Shown here: positions 34,565 through 45,905 of the stretch, in pieces | Numbering within the stretch: the stretch's first letter is position 1 | How the letters are laid out: the number at the start of each line of letters is the position of its first letter | Assembly: GCA_963932465.1 (NCBI GenBank) | Contig: OZ010793.1 | Coordinates: forward strand, 365,456,459-365,520,458 | Reading direction: 5' to 3' | Origin: Maratus speciosus | Taxonomy: Eukaryota; Arthropoda; Arachnida; Araneae; Salticidae | Length of the DNA stretch: 64,000 nt | The notes under the pieces: model-generated | The model's database searches: none | What the model was told of the DNA's origin: nothing | Seen by the model: only the letters and a program-made list of their open reading frames with translations | Made by a program: the position numbers and the translations under genes

Positions 34565-36395
34565 CTGTGCGATCTGTGATCACACTTACCCACTTGTTTA
34601 ATTTTTGTTATGTATGACTTGATTATGTCGATTTTTTTTTTTTTTTATGGTTAATCAGGCAATGATAGAAATTTACATTCAAGCATTGTTTCTTATTTCT
34701 ATTTTAAAAATTAACCATATTTTTGCTTATGGTGTCGAAATATTGCCCTTGAAAATGAGTTTCAAATCATAAGTTCCATTTTTATTCATGATCGTTCCTC
34801 TTTTTGCGTTCCTTTTGTTGATTTTTATTATTGAATTTATGTATTTTCCAATGTATACTGCATTTTGGACATTGAATTTAATGGTGCTGTCAACAATTGC
34901 ATTTTTTCTGGTCCTTTTTTTTCATTTATTAAAATGTTTTAGTTACAAATAGTTTGACAAAATATGACAAATATTTCTGATTTCCTATACAGTTTTTTAT
35001 GCATTCGGCTTCCTGTTAATATTGATCTTTTACCTAATTTAAATGTTATAGTGTTTGTATCTTATTTAATACTTCATTTATAAGTGTTTGGATTTAGTCT
35101 TAGAAAATTCATTAGTGTTTAGTTAATTTAATAATTGTTGTTCTAATTTTAAAATGTATAATGTTTGTATCATCTCCCTATACTCAGTTTATAAAATATA
35201 TAGATGATGATTTGTAATATTCTATAATGGTTATGTATATGTAGTATATATATATATGTATACATATGAGTATAAATGTATGTAAAAGCAGAAAGTTGCA
35301 TTTGAGAAAGAAAAAAAAGACTTTGACTGGATGAGTTTGCAATTTCATTAGATAGAGGTTCATGAAGCACGCCTGCTAAGTTTAATTCATTATTAATCAG
35401 TTTCTCTCGTAGAAAATGGGGCAGATGTCCATGGACAAAGAGGAGAAAAAAGACGGTCAGACGGGCCGTAATTAGGTTGTTGGAATAATTTAAAGAATGG
35501 CCATATATCTTTTAATTTTTTTAAATTATGTTAACTGAAATGAAAACATGTAAAATTATGTAACATTTTAAAGACTTAAAAGTAGAAAATAAATTATAAA
35601 TAAAAAATGAAGGGTGTAATATATATATTTTTTAATTACGCTTTTATCAATTAATAGTTAAATATTAATTATTTTATAATTATACAATTGAGAAATCAAT
35701 TTAGAAATCCTAAAAAAAACTTAAATAATGTTTCATGTGTTTATTTTCCTGTTTACTTTAAAAAAATATATAAACAGAGAAAAATTATATATATTTTAAT
35801 AAATTCCATGGCTTGAGCTTTCAACCAAGCATAAAAAATGCAGTGAATATTTCATAATTAAGTTTGTTGGTTTGATGTTTGGGGAAAAACATGAATTGCA
35901 GTCAACAAGTGATTTTCAAAATGAGCACTTAATGCTTTTATAAAAGTACTTTTCAAAAAACTATTTTTATTTTATACTAGTTACTCTTATGTCTTATCTT
36001 GAAATTCCTGATTAATGGATAAAATTATTCCTCGCCGTAACTGAATGTAAAATAATTAAAATCTTGGGATCAATAACAATAGTATTTTTTTTTTTTAAAT
36101 ACGAATTTGGTTACTGAAATGTGCTATAGTTTTTCACAGAATTATCAAGCATTTTCAGAGCAATGTATAAAAAGAAAATTAACTTAAAAACTAGATAAAT
36201 AGTAATCAAAAATGGCTTAACTTTCTTGGTTCTAATATATAAAAATGTTTCAGAACAATAAAAGACAAATGATAATGATGTGCAGAAAAGAAATGCATGT
36301 GTCTCCTACTTTTCACAATTAGTTTGTTTAGAGAAATCTTTACCTAACATGGAAATACTGAAAGTTAATTTATTCTTACACATATAACATAAAAG
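34565..36395. other. Intron, AT-rich, with one GC-richer patch
   Basis: Long AT-rich stretch. About 35390-35475 stands out as GC-richer and purine-rich and contains a 20-codon ATG frame ending in a stop (MGQMSMDKEEKKDGQTGRN); no function or family was recognised. Confidence 0.4.
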
Positions 36396-36397
36396 TA

Positions 36398-37881
36398 CAG
36401 TTGTGGAAAAAAAAGTAAACACCCCTTACTAACTCTGCAAAAAATTATCGTAGAAAAAAGTTACTCGCACCACACGATTGGTTATAAAGTCCACTTTTAA
36501 ATGATGTATATAAAATTTGCTTAGGGGACCATCTACATATTAAAACGAACCATAACTTTGTTTTTTTCAATAGCAGTACACAATTCTGACAGCATGAATG
36601 AACTCTACACCCTGCAATTAGCCTAAAAACAAATTTTTATGCAACTTGTACGATAAGTTTCCGAGAAATTAATTATTTTAAAACGAACGTACTTTAGGGG
36701 CTGTATACAAATTGAAGCTCGGTACTCGATTGTTGACCAAGAGAGCCCCGTTCTTGATCAAGGCATCTTAAGGGGATTCTTCGTGAAAACACCCGCTCCA
36801 TAATGTTAATCCTATGGTCAAGTTTTTTTCGAATTTCTTGTTTCAATTTGAATATTTTTAAACGATTTTTTTTTGCATAGTCTAGATGAGGTCGATCTTT
36901 AATATGACTGTTTTTTACTTTTTCGATTTTGGTTGCAGATTTTTTTTTAAAAGGTACTTTCAGATTCCGAACCGGTTTCGAAACTGAAAGTACCTTTTTA
37001 AAAAAAATCTGTGACCAAAATCAGAAAACTAAAAAAGAGTCATATTAAAGATTGAGCTCAGCTATCCTATGCAAAAAAAAAATTGTTTAAAAATATTCAA
37101 ATTGAAATGAGAAATTCGAAAATAACCTGCTCATAGGATTAACATTACGGAGTGGGTGTTTTCAATTGCTCGAAGAATCCATTTAAGTGCTACTGAAGCA
37201 GTCATTGAATACTGCTAGGTTACCGGATAGCATAAGAAATTTGAAAATATCTAGTCACTACTATCATAGAAGGCCCCATAAACCATCATTTTGCCATTTT
37301 TTAAGCATAATTTGAAAACTACTTGGAAGGAAAATGTGAAATTTTGGATTTCCATAAAGCAGGACTTAATAAATCTAAATCCATCAAAAAAATTGTGGGT
37401 TGAAATTCATAATTTTTTTCGAATATTAATTTCATAACTCATAATTAATATCATAAAATTATAAAAATTGCAAATTCAACGTATTTATGTTTGGGTGTTT
37501 TAGTATTATTGCTACACAAAAAAATAGCACATTAGGAGTATAATTTCAGGAGATATAAATAAAAATATGAAAATGTAATTTAACATTAGAAGCCCTAAAT
37601 TTGAATGCTTATAATTCAAAAACTTATCATTCAAATGACTTGAAATTTGGTGTCTAGGCATAGTTTAAACCTAAGATTTGAAATATCTTGTTAAAATTGG
37701 ACATTGCCATTGAAAAAAAATGAAGTTTGTGTTTGTTTTAATATGTAGATGGCCCTAAGCAAATTTTATATACATCATTTAAAAGTAGACTTTATTTCCA
37801 ATCGTTCGGAACCAGTAACTTTTTTCTGTAATGATTTGTTGAGGAGTAGTAGGGGGTGTTTACTTTTTTTTCCCACGACTG
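36398..37881. mobile_element. Tc1-like foldback element (long palindrome)
   Basis: The left end is CAGTTGTGGAAAAAAAAGTA (36398 on). The right end in reverse complement is CAGTCGTGGGAAAAAAAAGT, and both are flanked by TA (36396-36397, 37882-37883). The CAGT.GTGG termini are typical of Tc1 relatives. Inside, sequence on the left recurs inverted on the right almost to the centre at about 36977 (around GAACCGGTTTCGAA). Examples are GCTCCATAATGTTAATCCTA against TAGGATTAACATTACGGAGT, and CCATCTACATATTAAAAC near 36530 against its complement near 37740. The right arm has about 500 extra bases (about 37200-37690). No transposase is present. Confidence 0.82.
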
Positions 37882-38583
37882 TACATGATGTTTGAAAGGG
37901 AGAAAAAAAACTAAAATTTCAATTTTTGTAATGAAATATACTATTTTATTAACTGTAAAATTAAAGCAAAATATACCTTAAGCTCATTAGAAGCATGTCA
38001 TTTTCAGATTTCCGACTTTACCTAAATCATATTATATTGAAAACATGTAAAGTGAGATCAGATATAGAGGTGTATATTAAAAATGCTATACTGTATGTTA
38101 GGGTGGAGTGAAAAAAATTAATTTTTTAAAATCAAAAACGGGTAGGTTCCAAAAGTTGCCTTTATAATAGCACATCAACGGTTTGCAATATTACCGCTGA
38201 AAAAAAATGTCTTGAGTCTGCACTTTTGGTCTAAAAGTCGAAATTTTAGGTAAATTTTGACAATTTTAGAAAAAAAATATAAATTTTCTATGGAACTGGT
38301 TATGATTTAAAAGTGTCATTTAAACCTTTATTTTTAAATATTTAAAATATTGAAACGATAAAATAGCATTTTTATTCTGTATAACTGGAGAAAAACTGAC
38401 AACTTTCGGTAAAAAAGGGGGCGTTGCCTCTCTGTTACAGCATATAACGAATCATTGTTTTGAGTGCAGCTCTTTGCTAGTTGCTTTCACAACTACCCAG
38501 GACATACCACGTGGAGGTGGCTGCATATCATGTCCCACCCATGCCCAGCCCATCCACCCTACCATCTGAGCACAATGTTTTAT

Positions 38584-39033
38584 TTATACATTAAATTGCG
38601 ATTTTTTATCAAAAACTGGCATAAGTTTTCTATGTATCAACTTATTCTTGATGAATCCATCTCTTCTTTCGTATCCACAGACTTTGGATGATGATTCTAT
38701 GACTTCCTTTACATATTTTTCTGCTGCTTGCGTATGAGAAGGCATACAAAGTAACGTAGTGGGAATATTATTAATCGAATCTATACAGCCATCCATTATC
38801 TTTATCAAAATTGCATCCGATAAATTCATAGTGATTGGGGGTTCTGTTATTGCAACAGTTTTCCAATCAATTAAATTTACATAATCATCTGCTTCAAAGT
38901 TGATTGTCGGTATTTCAAATTTGCGTATATCATCATTTACTGTACCTCTTGCATTTATTATGTGCCGAGCAGCTAGCATTTTAATGTGATGGTGGTCGTC
39001 AGCGAGCATTGTAATTAAATTATTTAAAAACAA
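38584..39033 (-). pseudogene. C-terminal part of the unfamiliar transposase
   Basis: An open frame of about 150 residues continuing, after the Penelope insertion, the frame that stops at 41732. It starts without an ATG (TTG at 39033), which is expected for the downstream half of a split gene. It holds LADDHHHIKMLAARHIINAR, a Ser/Thr-poor helical stretch and a basic tail. No BED finger or classical hAT dimerisation motif was recognised. It ends at 38584, about 150 bp inside the left inverted repeat. Confidence 0.7.
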
Positions 39034-39214
39034 CGTTTAAACACACAATAAAATAAGTTGATTTGATCATACGTATACGTTTCGTGAGTACTAGGACTCA
39101 CATCCTCAGTGTAAAAAACTTTAAAAACAATATCCCCCCAACTACATGAACGATGAAAACCCAAATGTCAAAACAAAATACCAAAAGACTATCAAGTTCT
39201 AACAGCCAATGAAA

Positions 39215-40433
39215 TTAATGCGGAAGTGAAGTGTCGTGACACAACAAATCCACCCAGAAAGTTGAGATGTATGGTGTACTAGATAAATCATTAACCAAGG
39301 AGTCTTTAAATTTATGGATATGAAGAGCCTCAAAAAAGTCTAAATCCAGAGGAGTAATGCATTTCTTGATAATGGTAGCTGAGTCAAAATTAAAATTATG
39401 TCCCTCCCCCCAGCAATGAGAGGCAATAGAGGATTTCTGTAATTCTTTTTTCTTTACATAGTTTCTGTGTCCATTGACTCTGTAACGGAGTTTTCGTTTA
39501 GTTTGTCCAATGTAGGACAAACCCCATTGGCATTGAATGTTGTAAACTCCTCAATAATTATGAGGAGGAATTTGGTCCTTAAGTTGCGAAAAAGTTAATT
39601 TATTAACCGGTTTAAAAACATCATAATGTCTCAAGATATTAGCCATCTTAAAGCTAATGCTATTATAAAATGGTAAAATGATAAGGTTAGAGATGGAAAC
39701 CGCAGTAACAGGAGAATCAAGATTATTAACACATTTATTAAGACTATGAGAAATTAAATTATTGATATAAGATAAACCAAAACCTCGATCAATAGCCACA
39801 GATCTAATGTAATTTAACTCTGTAATAAGTGAATTATAATCTGAACAAATTAAGCGAGCTCTATTAATCAAATAAAGAAAAGCCGAAGCTTTTTGGGAAT
39901 GGGGGTGACGTGAATTGAAATGGGGGGGGGGGGGGGGTGACAGCAAAAGGTTTACGGTAAACGCAAGTGTCAAAGGTGTTAAGCTGACGTGTAACCAACA
40001 CATCCAGAAATGGCAATCTATTATCTATTTCAACTTCATAAGTAAATTGAATGACTGAATCTATTGAGTTTAAAATTGTTACTATATTGTCAACAGAAAA
40101 TAGTGAAAGGTCTAAGAGTGCAAAAGAATCATCTACATATCTACAGTAAAATGGGAAGTTGATAAGGTTAAACATTTTAACCTCAAAGTAATGCATATAT
40201 AAATCTGCTAAAAAAGGACTAAGGGGATTACCCATTGCTAAACCATCTGTCATAGAATAATATTGATTAGAAATTTGAAATGAATTTTGTTTTAAACAAG
40301 TACTGAATAACTCAATAATGTGGTTGATTTCATAATCTGTGTAATGAAATTCTTTTAAACTAGCAGTGAGACTTTGTAGTGCACCTTGAACTGGAACATG
40401 GGTGAACAGAGAAGTAACATCAAATGAAACCAT
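39215..40433 (-). pseudogene. Penelope-like RT with GIY-YIG endonuclease, left copy
   Basis: From 40433 downward: FDVTSLFTHVPV and a TDGLAMGNPLSPFLADLYM block, then CRYVDDSFALL with the RT active-site YVDD (about 40140), then LPFLDVLV. A frame change follows at a C/G homopolymer (about 39920-39935). The rest gives an RT thumb-like part and, after a stop at about 39548, the GIY-YIG nuclease region with SYIGQTKRKLRYRVNGH and a conserved HCWGEGH. The N-terminal RT parts are missing (5' truncated). The frame changes and stop make it inactive. Confidence 0.85.
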
Positions 40434-40440
40434 GCGTAAT

Positions 40441-41557
40441 TATGAAATCAACCACATTATTGAGTTATTCAGTACTTGTTTAAAACAAAATTCATTTCAA
40501 ATTTCTAATCAATATTATTCTATGACAGATGGTTTAGCAATGGGTAATCCCTTAGTCCTTTTTTAGCAGATTTATATATGCATTACTTTGAGGTTAAAAT
40601 GTTTAACCTTATCAACTTCCCATTTTACTATAGATATGTAGATGATTCTTTTGCACTCTTAGACCTTTCTCTATTTTCTGTTGACAATATATTAACAATT
40701 TTAAACTCAATAGATTCAGTCATTCAATTTACTTATGAAGTTGAAATAGATAATAGATTGCCATTTCTGGATGTGTTGGTTACACATCAGCTTAACACCT
40801 TTGACACTTGCGTTTACCGTAAACCTTTTGCTGTCACACTCCCCCCCCCATTTCAATTCATGTCACCCCCCTTCCCAAAAAGCATCGGCTTTTCTTTATT
40901 TGATTAATAGAGCTCGCTTAATTTGTTCAGATAATAATTCACTTATTACAGAATTAAATTACATTAGATCTGTGGCTATTGATCGAGGTTTTGGTTTTAT
41001 CTTATATCAATAATTTAATTTCTCATAGTCTTAATAAATGTGTTAATAATCTTGATTCTCCTGTTACTGCGGTTTCCATCTCTAACCTTATCATTTTACC
41101 ATTTTATAATAGCATTAGCTTTAAGATGGCTAATATCTTGAGACATTATGATGTTTTTAAACCGGTTAATAAATTAACTTTTTCGCAACTTAAGGACCAA
41201 ATTCCTCCTCATAATTATTGGGGAGTTTACAACATTCAATGCCAATGTGGTTTGTCCTACATTGGACAAACTAAACGAAAACTCCGTTACAAAGTCAATG
41301 GACACAGAAACTATGTAAAGAAAAAAGAATTACAGAAATCCTCTATCGCCTCTCATTGCTGGGGGGAGGGGCATAATTTTAATTTTGACTCAGCTACCAT
41401 TATCAAGAAATGCATTACTCCTCTGGATTTAGACTTTTTTGAGGCTCTTCATATCCATAAATTTAAAGACTCCTTGGTTAATGATTTATCTAGTACACCA
41501 TACATCTCAACTTTCTGGGTGGATTTGTTGTGTCACGACACTTCACTTCCGCATTAA
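40441..41557 (+). pseudogene. Penelope-like RT with GIY-YIG endonuclease, right copy
   Basis: Mirror copy of the left element. RT YVDD in YRYVDDSFALL (about 40633), a frame change at the C-run (about 40840-40880), another near 41000, then an open frame to 41557. In that last frame the core reads WGVYNIQCQCGLSYIGQTKR, with the tyrosine-containing GVY and YIG boxes intact and no stop between them, unlike the left copy. It starts abruptly inside the RT, so it is 5' truncated. Confidence 0.85.
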
Positions 41558-41731
41558 TTTCATTGGCTGTTAGAACTTGATAGTCTTTTGGTATTTTGTT
41601 TTGACATTTGGGTTTTCACCGTTCATGTAGTTGGGGGGATATTGTTTTTAAAGTTTTTTACACTGAGGATGTGAGTCCTAGTACTCACAAAACGTATACG
41701 TATGATCAAATCAACTTATTTTATTGTGTGT

Positions 41732-43575
41732 TTAAACGTTGTTTTTAAATAATTTATACTTCCACACAAGTTCTGTATTTACTATTGTAATTAAAATTTG
41801 CTCTGGGTGTGCAAAGTAATCATTGTCCTGAACAACTTTTTTCACTATTTGTTTTATGCCAGTTTCTATTTTGTTCACTAACCAAGTAATTTCCCATAAG
41901 TTTTTTGGTCCATTTTTTAGATGTGGATTACATTTGATAGTAAACCATCCCGGTGCGTAAACTTGGGTTACATAGTTAGTGAGTAAACATAGAGATTCTG
42001 ATGGGCAATCAGTGCTTACATAAAGGCGAAGAATTCTATTTGCCGTTGTGAGCCATCTTGCGTGGGACAATTTTCCTGGGCTCCTATTTGCAAGTTCTTC
42101 TGAACAATAGCCTGATGAAATAGCTTTGCAAATGTCCAGCAGGTATTTCTGGTCTGTGCTGAGTGCCTTTACCTCGATTTCAGGAAACAATTCATCCAAA
42201 TTACTCCCTATGGGTTCAAAAACTGCAATAGGCAGTAAATGGCACGTGGATAAAGATTTTCCTATTGGTCCGGTGAATCCATGTGGGCCAGAAGTTTTCC
42301 CATCGACCTTGGCTAATAAATGCCAGAGAGGCAATTCATTGGAGTGGAGCTGGCATATGATCCATTGTAATGGTCTTGCAAGCTTTTCTTCCATTCGGCG
42401 GATTACTCTAGTATGCTTCCCCGTATTCACAGGACACCCATCACAACCTAAGCATGAAAGGCATGATGAATGAATACCTTCATCTTCTAAAAACTTCCAC
42501 ATGCAGTTAAAAATATCTTTTGATGCTCCAGACGAGGAAGTTACGTGTCCCAAATATTTGGAGCCAGGCTCCTCTAAGATAGTAACATGCTCTTCTTTCA
42601 CAACTCTGCGATACGCATGTTTATCACTACTTTTTTCTATATACATTGTGTCATCTTTTCGGGAGTCAAAATATAAGGCTCTTACTTCTTCTTTAGGATG
42701 CTGTTCCTTATGCTGAGACAAACGAGCCGATTGGCGTTCGCGCCTTACCTTGCTTCTATCTATTACTGGTACAGGTATATTGTGTTTTCCAGTGTCCTTT
42801 GATGTACGTGCACAATCATGGAGAACTGCTGAAGCAAGGGCTGCAGCAGATCGATCGTAAATTCCATACCTGTCACATGTTCTAGAAAAAGTTTCAAGCT
42901 TCATTCTAGTTTGGATATTGGAAGATGAAGATGGGAATTCAATTGTATCTATCCTTGAATCACTGCATACTGATTCATTTTCTTCAATTACACTTGCAGC
43001 ATCTTCTAATTGCGGTACTTCTTTATTCAATCTTCTTTCTACTAATTTTTTCCTTTCTTCTCTTCGTTTATGTTTTTATGTAGTTTTGGAATCAATACCA
43101 GTAATCATCATGAGCATCCGTTGGTCAACAAGAAAATCTCGTTCAATTTTCGGAACCCTTTCTTCTATCAAACACGAACATAGTTCAAAATCAGGACACT
43201 TACATGCTGCAATATCAAACAGTTTATTTAATTCATCTAAGAATGTCATTTTAAGCATAACAAAATTGGCTTTAGAACGAGATTTTTTCAATTTTTGGAT
43301 TGTATTCAGTTCTTTTCGTAACTTGATTGTTATTGTTCTTTGAGAATTTATAGGAATGGATGCTTTTTTCCAAATCCTTTCAACTTTATCTAAAACAGAA
43401 TTACTTATAGTTTTGAAAGACAGATTTTTATCATTGTTCTCACGTTCTCAGTCTTTGTTTTATGCCATAAAAAGTTATAATATCTAACTACATCACAACG
43501 TGTAGGTAACACTGATTCATTCAACTCCTGATTACTTCCAACGATAGGGTCATCTTCTCGCGTTGTGTGAGACAT
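41732..43575 (-). pseudogene. N-terminal and core part of the unfamiliar DDE-type transposase
   Basis: The likely start is at 43575 (MSHTTREDDPIVGSNQ). A frameshift near 43400-43440 and another near 43030-43080 separate this from the 432-codon open frame 43030-41732. In that frame I see FDSRKDDT (residues 122-129), LGCDGCPVNTG (194-204, Asp197), QLHSNELPLWHLL (227-239), DGKTSGPHGFTGPIG (243-257) and HARWLTTANRILRLY (323-337). I infer catalytic Asp at 122 and 197 and compare the RW at 325-326 with the RW motif that precedes the last acidic residue in hAT transposases. The frame stops where the Penelope pair enters. The total intact length would be near 760 residues. I recognise the family as repeated in arthropods but cannot name it. 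Confidence 0.65.
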
Positions 43576-44306
43576 TTTTACAACTCACTCTCTTCTAAAC
43601 AACTAATACACTGAAGCTGAAATTAAAAGTCAATACCGAAGCGATAGATGTTTTCTGGTACGTACAACGACTGGACAGAAGAAGGTCATGGGTTAGCTGC
43701 ACCCCCTCCCCTTTTAATAGTTTATGAGCGAGCATATTTGCCGCCCACTACCTTATTTTCCCCGAGCGGATGGATGTCTGAAAAAAAGGATCAACCACCG
43801 ATGTAAATTGATCCCACAACTCGTAAAGAATTTAGCTTTACGTGGTGGAGTATACAGAGGAAACGCCCCCTTTTTTACCGAAAGTTGTCAGTTTTTCTCC
43901 AGTTATACAGAATAAAGATGTAATTTTATTGTTTCAATATTTTAAATCTTTAAGAATAAAGGTTTAAATGACACTTTTAAATCATAACCAGTTCCATAGA
44001 AAATTTATATTTTTTTTCTAAAATTGTCAAAATTTACCAAAAATTTCGACTTTTGGACAAAAAGCGCAGACTCAAGACATTTTTTTTCAGCGGTAATATT
44101 GCACACCGTTGATGTACTATTATAACGGCAACTTTTGGCACCTACCCATTTTTGATTTTTAAAAATTAATTTTTTTCGCTCCACCCTACTGTATGTGGTT
44201 CATTTTATTTTCTATTATTAAGTTTTAAATTTTTTATCTTTTCAATTAGTACTTTGAAAATTGTTTGTTTGGCTTGTATCTAATTTCGCACATATATATT
44301 TCTTAG

Positions 44307-44415
44307 ATTACTTTCACACGCCATGAAAGATCATATTGTCCGAGTAGCTAATGAAGCTGAATTTATCTTAAATCGAATGAGAGCTGATGATGTTTTAAAA
44401 CATGCTGATTTTGAG
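44307..44415 (+). CDS. Nbea: Neurobeachin-like gene, internal exon (window exon 6)
   Basis: The exon is 109 bp. The first A completes the Arg codon split from 28909, and it ends in phase 0 at a GTACGA donor (44416). It encodes [19 protein letters not shown] and [17 protein letters not shown], a block almost unchanged between arthropods and vertebrates in neurobeachin and LRBA. The preceding intron is 15.4 kb of nested transposons, the following one only 116 bp. The conservation and exact phase leave little doubt. Confidence 0.95.
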
Positions 44416-44531
44416 GTACGAGATATGTTATCATTAACAAAAGGTTCTTACAATTACAATTTTTTAATATAGTTTTGCACTTAATGCAAATTATATAGTT
44501 TATAATTTATCAACTGATTATTATTTTTTAG

Positions 44532-44823
44532 ACTCTCTGTGCACAAACCTTGTTAGACAGAAAAGAGGAAGAGAAAATGTGTGATCACCTGATTACTGCA
44601 GCTAGGAGGCGAGATAGTGTTACAGCCTGTAGAAATATTGAAAAGATTTTAAATATTTTGACAAATAAACATGGTGCTTGGGGAAGCAAGACAAATGCAG
44701 CTCCTAGAGAATATCTTAAATTAGACTCCTGGGAAGATGATGCAAGAAGAAGAAAAAGATTTGTCCAAAATCCATATGGCTCTAGTCATCCTGAAGCTAC
44801 ATTGAAAGCTGCTATTGAACACG
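44532..44823 (+). CDS. Nbea: Neurobeachin-like gene, internal exon (window exon 7)
   Basis: The exon is 292 bp, from phase 0 (acceptor TTTTTTAG) to one leftover base (donor GTACTT at 44824). It encodes [20 protein letters not shown], then [17 protein letters not shown], a tryptophan-containing [20 protein letters not shown] and [13 protein letters not shown]. This is the neurobeachin-specific region (DUF1088-type) directly before the PH-BEACH module. The block is basic and Trp-containing, as in relatives. The remaining G and GT at 50193 make Gly. An ATG-initiated frame starting at 44550 is only the internal part of this exon. Confidence 0.95.
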
Positions 44824-45903
44824 GTACTTATATTTTGTTTCCAAATTTGTGTATTAAGCTTTATTATCATTTTATTAAATACTATCAATTGTTTTAAAAA
44901 TTTGTTGTTTTAAGAATATTTTCTTTTCATTTAACAAGCTAAATTGATAGAGATCAAACTAGAACAAATGTACCAAATTTTAAAGTTTTTACTATTCTTG
45001 TTTCACAAACTGACTTTTCAAACTGCACTTTCTAAGTATTTGAGGTGTAAAATAGTGTGTATGATTAAAAGCTCAAGTTCTTATATTTGTTTTTACTTTC
45101 ATTATACAGTATTTCTGATGCTTCTGCTTGACCTAAAAGTAAATTGTATACAATGCCGTTCCAAACAATCATGAATTAAGTTGAAGGAAATGATTAAAAG
45201 TTTTTACCATCAAATTTAATGAGAGGATTTTTTTAAATTGATGTTTAAAATTTTTTTGTACTTATATAACCTATATTAAGCAATGTCTGCGAAGATAAGA
45301 GATGAGAAATTTTTAAAGGTAATTAATGAAAAAATATAAACGTTAGAAATAGGTCTTTTTTTTTTCATCAACTATTTCCTTGAAATTCAAATTAAACAAC
45401 ATAGAATATTGGTAAAAATCTCTAAAGAGTTTTGGAAAAGTGCGTCAGTTGTATTTAAAAGCCAAAATATCATAAGAAAAAAATGGGAAAAAAAACCCAG
45501 ATAATTTTTTTTTTATAACTTTATATTAATACTAAATTTATTGCAAGGAGACATATCTATATCTAATCATATAGATTTTAATTATGTAATATATACAAGT
45601 ACTGCAAAATGCAGTTGCTTATTCGACAGCCATTTCTTGCACTGAAATATGATCTTAATCTGCTCAACATGCGAGGGCTCACAATAGTGTTTTGTGTGGT
45701 GTCGCCATCTCTAGTCATAAATGAGACTTTTGAGGTATGACACTTTAATTCTAACCAAAGACAATTTTTTGTATCTTTCTTTTTAGACGATTTCTATTTT
45801 TCATTTGTAAAATTAAAATAAATTTTGAAAACTATGTCTTGAAAAGAATGGTTGCAACAAAATTTAAAATCTTTATTCTGTTTCTGATAGAATTTCAAAT
45901 ATA
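44824..45903. other. Intron, AT-rich, no recognised feature
   Basis: AT-rich intron. A slightly GC-richer patch at about 45640-45740 (GCTCACAATAGTG, GTGTCGCCATCTCTAG) may be a repeat remnant but matches nothing else in the window convincingly. Confidence 0.45.
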
Positions 45904-45905
45904 TA

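Larger units (their letters stand above)
39017..41755. mobile_element. Head-to-head pair of Penelope-like elements (1.3-1.4 kb inverted repeat)
   Basis: The left half (39017-40437) reads leftward and the right half (40438-41755) reads rightward; they are near-identical and meet directly. The left copy extends about 127 bp further towards its 5' end (starting MVSFDVTSLFTHVPVQ) before the junction, whereas the right copy begins inside that codon run. Both outer ends share a segment containing ACGTATACG and TGAGTACTAGGACTCACA. Each carries a reverse transcriptase and a GIY-YIG endonuclease piece, the Penelope combination. The insertion lies in a coding target that is itself close to palindromic (AAATTATTT/AAATAATTT), so the duplication cannot be set exactly. 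Confidence 0.85.
38100..44188 (-). mobile_element. DNA transposon with ~330-bp terminal inverted repeats, hAT-like, interrupted by a Penelope pair
   Basis: The ends read TAGGGTGGAGTGAAAAAAAT (38100) and, inverted, TAGGGTGGAGCGAAAAAAAT (44188). The inverted repeats extend about 330 bp inward (38100-38434, 43855-44188) to GGGGGCGTT. The flanks are an exact 8-bp duplication, CTGTATGT (38092-38099, 44189-44196). The minus-strand transposase gene fills the interior but is split by the insertion at about 39017-41755. Without that insertion the element would be about 3.35 kb. An 8-bp duplication with TAGGG ends fits hAT; the protein is not a standard hAT transposase. Confidence 0.85.

Noticed and set aside
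41981..42716. Two + strand frames (42126-42473, 42501-42716)
   Set aside because: Antisense shadows of the 432-codon transposase frame.
44550..44897. 115-codon ATG frame as a separate small gene
   Set aside because: It is the inner part of neurobeachin exon 44532-44823 plus intron.
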